64,000 nt of DNA. It comes from Candidatus Gastranaerophilales bacterium. GTDB taxonomy: Bacteria; Cyanobacteriota; Vampirovibrionia; Gastranaerophilales; Gastranaerophilaceae. The notes beneath the pieces are model-generated. The model did no database searches, was not told the origin of the DNA, and saw only the letters and a program-made list of their open reading frames with translations. This document shows positions 10,140-18,540 of the stretch, piece after piece. Location: positions 230,622 to 294,621 of the forward strand of contig CALVAX010000001.1 of assembly GCA_944325605.1 (NCBI GenBank), given 5' to 3'. Position 1 is the first letter of the stretch. Each line of letters opens with the position of its first letter. The translations under genes and the position numbers were made by a program.

Positions 10140-10645
10140 CAGATATAATAAAAGTTGAAAAGGCAGATATAAAAGAGCTTGCAGCACTTGCAAAAGATAT
10201 TTGGTTTGAGTACTGGCATTCATTAATGACTTTAGGACAAATATACTACATGGTTAATAAGTTCCAGTCTGAGATTGCGCTGGCAGAACAGATAGAATAT
10301 GAAAATTACGAATATTATTTTGTTGTAGAAGATGGCAAAAAAGCAGGTTATTTTGGAATTGCACCGGGAAAAGACTATTTGTTTTTGTCAAAGTTTTATA
10401 TGGCTAAGGACTACAGATATATAGGAATAGGCCGTCTTGTTTTTGAAATGATAAAAAAAATGGCATTGGAAAAGAATTTCAAAAAAATTCAACTGACGGT
10501 TAGTAAACAAAATATTAAATCTGTAGAAATATATGAAGAATGGGGCTTTAAACTGCTTCATCTGCAGGTAACGCGAATTGGCAACGGGTATGAGATGGAT
10601 GATTATGTTATGGAATACGAAATAAAATCAGAGGAGCAGGCATGA
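10136..10645 (+). CDS. GNAT family N-acetyltransferase
   Basis: A GNAT-fold acyltransferase of 169 residues. The acetyl-CoA site shows as YRYIGIGRLVFEMIKKMA (the R/Q-x-x-G-x-G/A loop) near residue 100, followed by a C-terminal VSKQNIKSVEIYEEWGFK that is typical of the family. I place the start at ATG 10136, overlapping the thioesterase stop as ATGA with AGAGG ahead; an in-frame ATG at 10118 would lie deeper in the upstream gene without a ribosome site. The substrate is unknown. Coupling to an acyl-ACP thioesterase and an FMN reductase gives no clear pathway. Confidence 0.85.
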   Translation: MTDIIKVEKADIKELAALAKDIWFEYWHSLMTLGQIYYMVNKFQSEIALAEQIEYENYEYYFVVEDGKKAGYFGIAPGKDYLFLSKFYMAKDYRYIGIGRLVFEMIKKMALEKNFKKIQLTVSKQNIKSVEIYEEWGFKLLHLQVTRIGNGYEMDDYVMEYEIKSEEQA

Positions 10646-11217
10646 AAGTTGTCGCAATAAACGGAAGCCCCCGCAAGGGCGGTAACACGGAAATAATGCT
10701 GAATGCAGTTTTGGAACCGATTAAAGCAGCCGGAATTGAAACAAAAATTATTCAGGTTGGCGGGCAAAATATTCACGGATGCAGGGGCTGCTGGGCCTGT
10801 CAGAAGCTTTTGAACAGAAAATGCGTATTCAATGACGATATTTTGAATGATATTTTGGAAGATTTGTTCAGCGCAGATGCAATAATTTTCGGCACACCGT
10901 CGTATTTTGCCAATATGACTCCGGAATTGAAGGCTTTAATTGACAGAGCAGGTGTAATTGCACTTGCTAACGGAAAACTTTTTAAGCATAAGGTCGGTGC
11001 TGCGGTTATTGCCGAAAGAAGAGGCGGCGGAAGCTTTATTCAGGCAAGTATTCATGAGATGATGCTAATGTCTGAAATGATTATTCCGGGTTCTACCTAT
11101 TGGAATTTCGGCTTTGGCCGTGATAAAGGTGAAATTAGCGCAGATGCCGAGGCTATGGCTAATATGAAAAATCTTGGCGAAAATATTTTGATGCTTATTC
11201 AAAAATTGAATGCCTGA
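10642..11217 (+). CDS. NADPH-dependent FMN reductase-like iron-sulfur flavoprotein
   Basis: A 191-residue flavodoxin-fold protein. GSPRKGGNTEIML at residues 8-20 is the FMN phosphate loop of the NADPH-dependent FMN reductase family, and GCRGCWACQ with a later Cys near residue 63 matches the compact cysteine cluster of archaeal/bacterial iron-sulfur flavoproteins. GTPSYFANMTPELKALIDR forms the second flavin-binding region. It probably moves electrons between a nicotinamide or ferredoxin donor and a small acceptor in an anaerobe. It is the last gene of the operon, overlapping the acetyltransferase stop, and converges with the HAD gene 12 bp away. Confidence 0.87.
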   Translation: MKVVAINGSPRKGGNTEIMLNAVLEPIKAAGIETKIIQVGGQNIHGCRGCWACQKLLNRKCVFNDDILNDILEDLFSADAIIFGTPSYFANMTPELKALIDRAGVIALANGKLFKHKVGAAVIAERRGGGSFIQASIHEMMLMSEMIIPGSTYWNFGFGRDKGEISADAEAMANMKNLGENILMLIQKLNA

Positions 11218-11229
11218 TTGAAAATACGG

Positions 11230-11880
11230 TCATTTTAAAAATTCTAAAATATCAGAAGGTTTACGGGCAATTATTTTTGCGCCTTGGCTAATCAAATATT
11301 TTTCGTCTTTGTATCCCCAGGTGACACTGATACATTTCAGACCGCTGTTATCGGCAGTTTGGATGTCAACTTCGGAATCTCCTATATAAAAAGTTTTGTC
11401 AATATCGCAGTCCAGAAGCTTCATAGCACGCAAAACGCTGTCAGGATAAGGTTTTTTTCTTATTCCTTCCGCTTCCGCTTCTCCTATTGCGAGTTCAATC
11501 TTTCCATTAAAATATTTTTTACAGAGTTCTTTGACTGCAGCATCAAACTTGTTTGAAACAACAGCAATACGGTAATTTCTGGATTTTAGAATGTCGAGCA
11601 TATCTTCTATCCCATCGAAAGGCTTTGTTTTGTTGTACATATTTTTTGCGTAATGTTCTTTAAAACAGTTCAGGCACCTGTCGAAGTCGGGGTTTTGAAT
11701 TCCATCAGGCAAAGCCCGCTCCATCAATAGTTTTACTCCGTTACCGACAAATACTCTGATTTCATCAAGAGTCCGCACCGGATAATTAAATTTATCAAGT
11801 GCAAAATTTACGCTGTCTTTTAAGTCTTCCAGCGTATATAAGAGAGTTCCGTCTAAGTCAAATATCGCACCTTTAGCCAT
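11230..11880 (-). CDS. HAD-family phosphatase, phosphoglycolate phosphatase-like
   Basis: A 216-residue haloacid dehalogenase phosphatase. Motif I is IFDLDGTLL at residues 6-14 (nucleophile Asp), motif II VVSNKFD near 110, motif III the Lys of RKKPYPDSVL, and motif IV YIGDSEVDIQTA. The small helical cap between residues 15 and 85 fits the Gph/PGP subfamily, which removes phosphate from phosphoglycolate or other small metabolites. The name is a family call; substrate is not predictable. The gene reads away from the repeat-rich gap at 11881-12524. Confidence 0.85.
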   Translation of the reverse strand: MAKGAIFDLDGTLLYTLEDLKDSVNFALDKFNYPVRTLDEIRVFVGNGVKLLMERALPDGIQNPDFDRCLNCFKEHYAKNMYNKTKPFDGIEDMLDILKSRNYRIAVVSNKFDAAVKELCKKYFNGKIELAIGEAEAEGIRKKPYPDSVLRAMKLLDCDIDKTFYIGDSEVDIQTADNSGLKCISVTWGYKDEKYLISQGAKIIARKPSDILEFLK

Positions 11881-11940
11881 AACATAATTATAACTAAAAA
11901 AAGTGAAGAGTGAAGTGTGAGGCGTGAAGAGAGTTGAACG

Positions 11941-12375
11941 GGTGAATGGTTGAAAAGTTTAAGGGTTTGTTACGAAAAAAGATACTAAGGCGCTGGGAGA
12001 TTTTGTAAAATAAATCCCCTCTCCCTTGAGGGGAGAGGGAAGAAATTGTTAGTGAGCAGTAGCGAACTTACAATTTCGGGTGTGGGTGATTTGTAAGTCA
12101 GGTTCTAACAAAGTGACGCGTGAAGGGTGAAGAGGGTTGAACAGTAGAAAAGTTGAAGGGTTGAAAGGTTAGTTTTGGCATAAAGGCGATAAGGAGCGCC
12201 CCATTTTGTCCGTCATGTCATTCTGAGGAAGTGAAACGACCGAAGAATCTTCTTGCGTTTCCAGAAGATCCTTCGGCTTTCGCACTCGCGGTAAACGGGT
12301 ACGGCTAACGTCTTTTACCCTCTGCTCGTGCGCCTCAGGATGACATGAATACTTTTTATCACGCCTCACGCGTCA
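11941..12375 (+). repeat. Long inverted repeat, left copy (~435 bp)
   Basis: This intergenic block matches the reverse complement of 26347-26783 almost base for base, apart from a divergent loop near 12256-12272 and a few substitutions. It contains a nested palindrome: a segment starting GTCATTCTGAGGAAGTG pairs with CTCAGGATGACAT near 12336-12348. It also carries a CCCTCTCCCTTGAGGGGAGAGGG hairpin near 12021. No coding frame spans it. It is a dispersed repeat or a mobile non-coding element; beyond 12375 a degenerate continuation reaches about 12480. Confidence 0.85.
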
Positions 12376-12524
12376 CTTTCCTGTCCCCCCCCCTTACCCT
12401 AGCCCTCAGCCATACGGCATACAGTCTCACTCGGCTCATTCTTCGCCGGTTCGAACTAGCATCCCACGAGGGGAGAGGGGATTGTTTTGTAGCAATCCGT
12501 TCAACCTTTCAACTCTTCAACTTT
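12376..12524. other. Degenerate repeat tail with a C9 tract
   Basis: This stretch continues the left inverted repeat in weakened form: a run of nine C residues at 12385-12393, a GAACTAGCATCCC segment matched in reverse near 26262, and another GAGGGGAGAGGGG block. Together with 11881-11940 and the main repeat it fills the 644 bp between the HAD gene and the 67-residue gene. I see no gene in it. Confidence 0.6.
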
Positions 12525-12728
12525 TTACCTGTCTTCGCCCTTCCCGCTTTTAAAATACCTTTCATACAAGTGATAACACAAAAGGTATAAAAACATAGGA
12601 ATACTTGTTGCACAAACAACCCCTGCCGCTTCAAAGAAATCTCTGGAATCGGATTTAAATTTTTTTAGAGTAAAAGTATTGCCTTTAAAATTAGTTTTGT
12701 AGTCAGGTTTCACAGGGTAAATTTTCAT
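12525..12728 (-). CDS. Small membrane protein with N-terminal NFKG motif
   Basis: A 67-residue protein I cannot assign to a family. It begins MKIYPVKPDYKTNFKGN; an early Phe-x-Gly block of this kind recurs at the N-termini of many Gastranaerophilales proteins. Residues 33-53 form one hydrophobic segment (FFEAAGVVCATSIPMFLYLLCYHLY), followed by a charged Lys/Glu/Asp tail, so a single-pass membrane protein is likely. The start has an excellent CCGGAGG site. It is divergent from the secreted-protein gene at 12851. Function is unknown. Confidence 0.7.
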   Translation of the reverse strand: MKIYPVKPDYKTNFKGNTFTLKKFKSDSRDFFEAAGVVCATSIPMFLYLLCYHLYERYFKSGKGEDR

Positions 12729-12813
12729 TATTGCCTCCGGAAAAAATTTTAATTTGTTTTGTAAAACTTGCCATTGCGCAGGTGTGTAATTGTGGAAGAT
12801 TTTGTTGAAAAAT

Positions 12814-12842
12814 TTGACAATTTATTAATAAATAATTAAAAT
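12814..12842 (+). promoter_or_regulatory. Near-consensus sigma70-type promoter, leaderless
   Basis: TTGACA at 12814-12819, a 17 bp spacer, and TAAAAT at 12837-12842. The -10 ends 8 nt before ATG at 12851, the usual distance to the transcription start, so the transcript should begin at the start codon. No ribosome site separates them. Confidence 0.75.
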
Positions 12843-12850
12843 TATTTGTG

Positions 12851-13384
12851 ATGAAAAAGTTATTGGTTATTGGTTTTATATTAGTATGCTTCGCAGGCAT
12901 GTCATATGCAGATGAGGTTTTGACGGGTGGAGTTAAATATACGACAGACATTGCAAGAGAAGAACTTCTGCAGAAAACACCTCTTAAGCCGGATGGATTG
13001 AGCGTTTTAACAAATATTGCGGATGAGAATTACAAAGAAAATAAAACTCTTCTTTTGAAAGGGCACGCCGAAATTAAAGACAGAGTTCTTGCGCAGTTTT
13101 CCGACAGTTCATATGCCGTAATGTATTATGACAATCCGTTGTATGTCTGGTATTATTCTCCGGAAGGGGTTTTGACTCATATTGAAGTAAAAGACGGCAC
13201 GAATTATCCTTATAAATCTTACAAATATGATACTGAAGGCAACCTTGTGAATATGGGGTTGAGGGTTTCAAAGGAGGAAACATTTATTTTTGATAAATCC
13301 GGCAAGCTTATTGCACACTGGCTCAAAGATAAGGGTTATGATGAAACCGGAAAAGTTATAATGAAAAGACATTATAAACAATAA
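12851..13384 (+). CDS. Secreted protein of unknown function
   Basis: A 177-residue protein with a clear signal peptide: basic MKK, hydrophobic LLVIGFILVCFAG, and a probable cleavage after MSYA. The mature part has repeated short segments (LYVWYYSPEGVLTHIEV, KSYKYDTEGNLVNMG, ETFIFDKSGKLIAHW) that look like beta-hairpin repeats of the YD/MORN-like type. It is likely exported and folds as a small beta-sheet domain. ATG at 12851 is chosen over the GTG three bases earlier because the promoter -10 lies 8 nt upstream. I do not recognise a specific function. Confidence 0.7.
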   Translation: MKKLLVIGFILVCFAGMSYADEVLTGGVKYTTDIAREELLQKTPLKPDGLSVLTNIADENYKENKTLLLKGHAEIKDRVLAQFSDSSYAVMYYDNPLYVWYYSPEGVLTHIEVKDGTNYPYKSYKYDTEGNLVNMGLRVSKEETFIFDKSGKLIAHWLKDKGYDETGKVIMKRHYKQ

Positions 13385-13461
13385 CAAAATTTAATAATCG
13401 CTTGAAAAAATTTTTCTTTTTGTTCAAAATGTATCTGGAAAAAAATAAAAGGACTGAAAAT

Positions 13462-14223
13462 ATGCATTTAACCCGTATTCAGGCACAATTTCGTTATGGA
13501 CGAATGAGTCTGAGGAAATTTGCGCCCCAAAAAGTAATTAAAAATAAAATTAAAGAAACCTCTTTGAAAAAAGTAGTGCCTGCAACAATGCTTGTGGCAG
13601 AATCAATGGCATCACTTTCCGGACATGCTCAGGCGTTGAATAAGGTCGCTCAGGATACTATTGACTTTGAACGTTTTGCAATACCGAGATTTATGCCGAA
13701 AGTTCCGAAATTCGAAGAAAAGACACTTCCGTTTCCTTTGAATACAGGAAGATTAAGCGCTTATCCCCGAAATAATTTTAATAAGAGTTCCAAATTTTTG
13801 AGAGAAAAATACAAAGGAACAGCAGAAGAACTAAATTATTTTATTGAAAAAATGATTCCGAGCCGCAACGGCAGCAAAACATATAATCCGTTTTACGGCA
13901 AAGGAAAAGCCTTTATCGAGATTGGCCAAAAATATAATGTGAATCCTACTTTTCTGGTTGCAATCGGTATGCAGGAATCAGGCAGAGGCACATCTTCTGC
14001 AGCTTTAAAGAAGAATAACATTGGCGGTATTACTGTCAAAAGCGGTTTGCAGAAGTTTGCCAGAGTAGAAGACTGCATTCAATCTATGGCGCAAATAATT
14101 GATAAACGAATCCGTGAAAATCTTACAACCGTGGAAGCTATCGGTAAATCCGGTAAATATTGCGACAAATCCGTTGGCGATTTATGGGCTAAAAACGTTA
14201 TTTATTATGTTAATATGATGTAA
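13462..14223 (+). CDS. Glucosaminidase-domain protein (peptidoglycan hydrolase-like)
   Basis: A protein of about 253 residues with a C-terminal glucosaminidase/FlgJ-like domain (roughly residues 140-253). The diagnostic stretch is AIGMQESGRGTSSAALKKNNIGGI, containing the candidate catalytic Glu, followed by the Phe-x-Arg-x-Glu-Asp-Cys segment common to this fold. Such enzymes cut the glycan strand of peptidoglycan. The basic N-terminal region lacks a clear signal peptide from this start. I choose ATG 13462 because AAAGGA lies about 8 bases upstream; in-frame TTG 13402 or ATG 13429 would add a Phe-rich hydrophobic leader that could serve as an export signal, so the start is uncertain. Confidence 0.72.
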   Translation: MHLTRIQAQFRYGRMSLRKFAPQKVIKNKIKETSLKKVVPATMLVAESMASLSGHAQALNKVAQDTIDFERFAIPRFMPKVPKFEEKTLPFPLNTGRLSAYPRNNFNKSSKFLREKYKGTAEELNYFIEKMIPSRNGSKTYNPFYGKGKAFIEIGQKYNVNPTFLVAIGMQESGRGTSSAALKKNNIGGITVKSGLQKFARVEDCIQSMAQIIDKRIRENLTTVEAIGKSGKYCDKSVGDLWAKNVIYYVNMM

Positions 14224-15477
14224 TTATTTTACAAGAAGGCTGTTCAGTTTGTCGTAACGCTTTTTTATATCATCATCATTTTCAAAATATTTTTTGAATT
14301 TCGGATTGTCGTTATCTCCTGAAACTCCTTTTACTATATCTTTAACGAGGTCAAATTTGTCTTCAAGTGTCATTTTCGGGTATTCTGTTGCAAGTTTGTC
14401 ACGCAATTGAAGCTTTTGTTTAATTTCTTTTGCTCCGGAGGATAATATGTTATGATATGCTTTCATCTGGGTTACGTTGCTGTAGTTGCCGAATTCTGAC
14501 AATCTGATTGCATAATACAAAGTGTTATAGTAATTTTTGTTTATTATAAGCTTTTTGCCATCCCTTGCTGATTCTAAAAAGTATGCAAAATTTTTGGCAT
14601 ATTCCTTTGAAATTCCATTATAAGGCAAAACTCTTGTCAGGGATATATTAAATATGCCGCCTTTTATCGGGTCAAGCTCATACATTTTTAAGTTTTTCAT
14701 ATATTCCTTGACCCCGTCTGTAAATGCGAATTTGTTTGTTGCATCATCAAGTTTGTCAAGAGTGGCATGTATTTGGCTCATGGTATAAACTTCAGGAAAA
14801 GTATCCTGTTTGTTCAAACTCAGAATTCTCTGGTCTGTGTTGAACCAGAGGTGGCCTTTGAACTGGTTTACGGCTTCTGTATCAGACATTCCTGTGGCAT
14901 TTCTGAGAACAACAAAAGCTTTGTCCAGATCACTCCCCGGAAAAGCTTTCCCAAGTGCAACAGAGCATGTCGGGTCATACCCTGCGGCGATAATTTTCAA
15001 GCCGGGTGAAACTTTTGAAATGGAAGAATATACCTGATTAATAAATTCGTTTTCTATTCTGTTTGAAACAGCCTTAAGATCAGGAAATCCCGTAAATTTT
15101 TCAAATGCATCAAGAAATTCTTTTTTCATATCTGAAGTCAGATTATCAAGAAATGAAAAGTTCCTGGCGCGAATGATTTTATTTTGCGGATAAATTTTAT
15201 CATCCAGAGCCTCATAATAAGGAGCAAACCTCATTTTTTCCCACTGGGAAATTACATCTTTTGCGGATTTTATAGGGATTTGCTCAAGAGGGCGGGTTAT
15301 TCCGGTAAATGAAAACTTTGGTTTTAAGACCGGTGACTGTGCCGGACTTTTTTGGAATATGTCTGTATTTATTGATTTTAAGTTATTTATGTATAATTTA
15401 TTGTTATTATTATTTTTTAAATGTTCATAGCGGTTATATTTGTTAATGTAAATGTCATTGTTGAGAGTAATATTCAT
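14224..15477 (-). CDS. Hypothetical protein with nucleotidyltransferase-like motif
   Basis: A 417-residue protein with no firm family. The first 50 residues are Asn/Lys/Tyr-rich and end in KFSFTGITRP, the Phe-x-Gly element seen in neighbours. Around residue 155-185 the sequence GYDPTCSVALGKAFPGSDLDKAFVVL resembles the Gly-Ser...Asp-x-Asp active site of polymerase-beta-type nucleotidyltransferases, but the canonical first Gly-Ser is altered, so activity is doubtful. The rest is helical and charged. AAGGTGG lies before ATG. It is adjacent to and co-oriented with the PHP phosphoesterase gene (12 bp gap), suggesting an operon. Confidence 0.6.
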   Translation of the reverse strand: MNITLNNDIYINKYNRYEHLKNNNNNKLYINNLKSINTDIFQKSPAQSPVLKPKFSFTGITRPLEQIPIKSAKDVISQWEKMRFAPYYEALDDKIYPQNKIIRARNFSFLDNLTSDMKKEFLDAFEKFTGFPDLKAVSNRIENEFINQVYSSISKVSPGLKIIAAGYDPTCSVALGKAFPGSDLDKAFVVLRNATGMSDTEAVNQFKGHLWFNTDQRILSLNKQDTFPEVYTMSQIHATLDKLDDATNKFAFTDGVKEYMKNLKMYELDPIKGGIFNISLTRVLPYNGISKEYAKNFAYFLESARDGKKLIINKNYYNTLYYAIRLSEFGNYSNVTQMKAYHNILSSGAKEIKQKLQLRDKLATEYPKMTLEDKFDLVKDIVKGVSGDNDNPKFKKYFENDDDIKKRYDKLNSLLVK

Positions 15478-15489
15478 TCTTCCACCTTG

Positions 15490-16848
15490 TTAATTGTATT
15501 CAAATAATTTTCTATTATGATTGTCCTGCCCGCCGAGGTTTAGTAGTCCGAGTTTTTCTGTTTCTTTTTGAAGATTTTCAATATCTTCCGGCCTTATTCT
15601 GCTCTGATAGGCCTGATGAAAGGATTCGCTGGCTTTGATGAGTCCGTTCGAATGTTCCATAAAATATTTCAGACCTTCTGCCGGATTGTCCACCCGTTCT
15701 GCGTAATAATACGGATGGGCAAATGCCATAAAAATACCTTTCTCATCTTTAAAAGCATTGATAACTTCTTCAAAAGTATTTTCGCTTGATGCGATAATTT
15801 TCCCGTTTTCAACGTGCGGTTCATATTTGTGCATTATATCTTTGAAAGCTTCGGATTCCTGAATATCTGCCGGTAATTTACCATCGTCATGCAGCTTGCC
15901 TATTGAGGCGCCTTTAGAATTTTCCATAATTTTAGCATAAAGCAATTCGGGATTCTGGTTCATTCTTGAGGCATGCTGGGTTACGGCATGCTTTGTCTGC
16001 GCATAGTGGTAAACACGCCAGTGAATATTCATCAAATTTCCGTATTTTTCAAATTCATAATATTTAGAAAACTCGTCAAAAGAAAATTTTGTTAGCGGAC
16101 AGGCTTTTGATGCCTCTTTTATGAAGTTATGTATCATATCCGTTCTTTTCTGGCGGATATTGTCTAAAAATTTGTTTACTTTTGGTGAATACGGATTAAT
16201 TCCATAAACCAGAAGTTCTGCTATTTCACACGGATTTCCTGTTTTTTCGGCCTTGTGTGCAAAACTGACTTCTATTGCAGGAACAAAATTCAGATTATTG
16301 TATCTTTCAGGATTGCCTGCCATAATGGTCATTGCTTCTTTCAGACCTTCTACTGTGTCATGGTCGCTGAGAGCATAAATAAATTTTTGTCTGGTTTTAT
16401 TAAAAAGGACATCTGCGTAGTCAGTTGCATCATCTAGAAGGTTTTTGACAAGTCCTGTGCCGTCAGAATAATTAGAATGGCTGTGAAGATCTGCTTTTAA
16501 AATACATTTTTGTATATTTTCTGGTGTTGCTTCATAGTTTGTTTTTGTAAGATGCGGGAGTTTTGTCAATAATTCATCCCCGCTCATAATAGATGCCAGA
16601 CGTTTTGGGGCAACGGGCTCTGCTGAAATTTTGCTCATTGAATGTGCTATTGATTTTGCCAGTGTTGAGATGTGTTTTGTGTTTAAAAGATATATTACAC
16701 CGACACCGGCTGCGAGTATTCCTGATGAATAGGTTGTGGCCTTATGATCGTTGTAAAATATTCTGGCCTTGCTCGGCGGAGGTGTAAATGTCCGCCTTTG
16801 CTGCATTGCAATGTTTGTACTGCTTGAATTTATCGATGAGACCTTCAT
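15490..16848 (-). CDS. PHP-domain metal-dependent phosphoesterase
   Basis: A 452-residue protein with a PHP domain. DLHSHSNYSDGT near residue 120 and ALSDHDTVEG near 160 supply the His/Asp metal ligands, AIEVSF and later FAHPYYY and GGQDNHN supply the others. PHP enzymes hydrolyse phosphate esters, nucleic acid ends or small nucleotides. The N-terminal 60 residues contain a hydrophobic stretch (SSGILAAGVGVIYLL) that may anchor it to the membrane. The insert between the metal motifs is long compared with stand-alone YciV-like enzymes. The gene leads an operon with 14224-15477. Confidence 0.78.
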   Translation of the reverse strand: MKVSSINSSSTNIAMQQRRTFTPPPSKARIFYNDHKATTYSSGILAAGVGVIYLLNTKHISTLAKSIAHSMSKISAEPVAPKRLASIMSGDELLTKLPHLTKTNYEATPENIQKCILKADLHSHSNYSDGTGLVKNLLDDATDYADVLFNKTRQKFIYALSDHDTVEGLKEAMTIMAGNPERYNNLNFVPAIEVSFAHKAEKTGNPCEIAELLVYGINPYSPKVNKFLDNIRQKRTDMIHNFIKEASKACPLTKFSFDEFSKYYEFEKYGNLMNIHWRVYHYAQTKHAVTQHASRMNQNPELLYAKIMENSKGASIGKLHDDGKLPADIQESEAFKDIMHKYEPHVENGKIIASSENTFEEVINAFKDEKGIFMAFAHPYYYAERVDNPAEGLKYFMEHSNGLIKASESFHQAYQSRIRPEDIENLQKETEKLGLLNLGGQDNHNRKLFEYN

Positions 16849-17381
16849 AAATATACCCCAATGTTTATATCATTTATTTAATATTATTTGTCTGATAAAT
16901 TTTTTGCTATTCTTCAATAAGTTACTTTTGATAAGTAACCATATTTCCTATAAAAAGACACACTAGATATAAATTAATAATATTATAAAAATTTTAAAAA
17001 TCAAACATCTTAATAAAAGTTTATATTTATAAAAGCGAAATTTTAATATTACTTTTTAACGGGATTTTATTTTTTTATTTTTAACTTTGCAGAAAAGTGA
17101 AATTTAGAACAAAATTTTAAAAATTTTTTTGATAAAAAATTGGAAATATAAAACTCTAAAATACAAGTGTGATAATACAATTCAGGGTTTAGGAATATAC
17201 AAAAATATTAACTTTTTTTAAAAAGTTTTCTTTTTAAAAACTAAGTGATAAATTAACAAATAAGAAATTCCAAAACTTTTACAAATTTGAAATAAAAAAT
17301 AAAAAAACATTTATATAGAGGATGTCTGAAAAAAGAAACTAAATTATATTTTAAATTACTTACTTAACAAGGAGGTTAACA
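16849..17381. other. AT-rich intergenic region
   Basis: This 533 bp gap separates two divergent genes and is extremely AT-rich, with long A and T tracts between 16960 and 17300 that may be intrinsically bent. It must contain the promoters of both neighbours. I find no coding frame, hairpin or clear promoter pair that I would defend, only the strong AAGGAGG site at 17370-17376 for the gene at 17382. Confidence 0.6.
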
Positions 17382-17930
17382 ATGAAAAAAAATTATGAAG
17401 AAATTCTCAGCAACTATAACGGCGGTGATTTAGACTTGTCTGGTTGCACAATCAAGCACTTGGAACTCGGAAACATTGAAGGAAATTTGAACCTTTCAAA
17501 ATGTGTTATTGACAAATTGACAATCGGCTGGGTTAGCCAGGAAATCAACATGGCAGGTGCTGAAATTAAAAACTTTGCTACACCTATTGATGCTGACCGT
17601 GTAAATATGGCAGGAACAAAAGTTAAAAAACTTCCTGAACACATCTACACAGGATGGTTGAACATGGAAAAATCAAATGTTGAAAAATTGAATACAGATA
17701 TCAGAACAAATGTTTTCAACATTTCCGGAACAAAAATTGAACAGCTTCCGAAAAATTTCCACGTAAACACTCTTATTGTTGATTCAAAAGTTGCTAAAAA
17801 TCTTTCATTAACAACTTTGGCTCAGTGCAATGAACTTGTAATCGACGGCCACAGATACTATGAACAAAACGGTGCTGATTACAATTTCTGCAGTGTAAGT
17901 TCTGAAACTAAAGAATTTGCCTGTGTATAG
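17382..17930 (+). CDS. Short-repeat solenoid protein (leucine-rich-repeat-like)
   Basis: A 182-residue protein built from about six imperfect repeats of roughly 20-22 residues: LDLSGCTIKHLEL, LNLSKCVIDKLTI, INMAGAEIKNFAT, VNMAGTKVKKLPEHI, LNMEKSNVEKLNTDI, FNISGTKIEQLPKNF. The spacing suggests a right-handed solenoid akin to bacterial leucine-rich or pentapeptide repeats. There is no signal peptide or membrane segment, so it is probably cytosolic. It has an ideal AAGGAGG site, a strong terminator and a codon use richer in C-ending codons than neighbours, all signs of high expression. A specific function is not recognisable; protein binding is the obvious guess. Confidence 0.78.
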   Translation: MKKNYEEILSNYNGGDLDLSGCTIKHLELGNIEGNLNLSKCVIDKLTIGWVSQEINMAGAEIKNFATPIDADRVNMAGTKVKKLPEHIYTGWLNMEKSNVEKLNTDIRTNVFNISGTKIEQLPKNFHVNTLIVDSKVAKNLSLTTLAQCNELVIDGHRYYEQNGADYNFCSVSSETKEFACV

Positions 17931-17961
17931 GATTTAATTACACATTGATATTTATAAATTT

Positions 17962-17993
17962 AACGGCTTTGCGATTAGTGCAAGGCCGTTTTT
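17962..17993 (+). terminator. Rho-independent terminator
   Basis: An 11 bp stem (AACGGCTTTGC with GCAAGGCCGTT, one G-U pair) followed by a T run. It ends the solenoid-protein transcript 31 bp after the stop codon. Confidence 0.85.
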
Positions 17994-18037
17994 ATATTGT
18001 AATATTTATAAAATATAAGTTTGATAAAAATTATTTG

Positions 18038-18523
18038 TTAATTAACGATATATTTTTCAAGAATAAGTTTTTTTAAAGCTTTTGCATAAATGGCATCGGG
18101 TTCAATTTCCAGAAGTTTTTCGAGATATTCAAGAGCGGTATGATACCGGCCGAGTTTTTTGTATGCAGCAGCCATTGCAAAAAGTGCATCAATAAATTTT
18201 TCATCAAGTTCAAGCGCCTTTTTTAAATCTTCTATAGCATTTTCTATTTTAGGATTTTCGATATCTTTGCGGCTGAGGATTATGTTGGCGCGGTTGTAAT
18301 ATGCGTCTGCCATTTTGCTGTTAATCTGAAGGGCTTTTGTGTAATCAAGCATGGCCTCATCATATTTTTTCAGCGCCTGATTTGCGACTGCTCTGTAAAA
18401 ATATGAAATTTCCCAATCATTTTTAAGTTCAATAGATTTGTCTATTTTTTCTATGGCCTGTGAATAGCTGCCGTTATTAATATCCGAGATTCCCTCATCA
18501 AGATAAGTTTTGTAATCTGTCAT
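18038..18523 (-). CDS. TPR repeat protein
   Basis: A 161-residue protein made of about four tetratricopeptide repeats. Repeat signatures include SYFYRAVANQALKKYDEAMLDYTKAL, ADAYYNRANIIL, IDALFAMAAAYKKLGRYHTALEYLEKLL. TPR arrays mediate protein-protein contacts. No signal peptide is present. A GGAGATATG-type site precedes the start. It lies 17 bp downstream of the gene ending at 18541 on the same strand, so the two are likely co-transcribed. Confidence 0.85.
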   Translation of the reverse strand: MTDYKTYLDEGISDINNGSYSQAIEKIDKSIELKNDWEISYFYRAVANQALKKYDEAMLDYTKALQINSKMADAYYNRANIILSRKDIENPKIENAIEDLKKALELDEKFIDALFAMAAAYKKLGRYHTALEYLEKLLEIEPDAIYAKALKKLILEKYIVN

Positions 18524-18540
18524 AATTCCATATCTCCTTT

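Noticed and set aside
12169..12590. ORFs within the long inverted repeat
   Set aside because: They arise from GC-rich repeat DNA, differ between the two copies and lack ribosome sites.
12703..12951. Minus-strand ORF of 82 codons
   Set aside because: It covers the promoters of the two divergent genes and the signal-peptide region of 12851; no ribosome site or protein-like composition.
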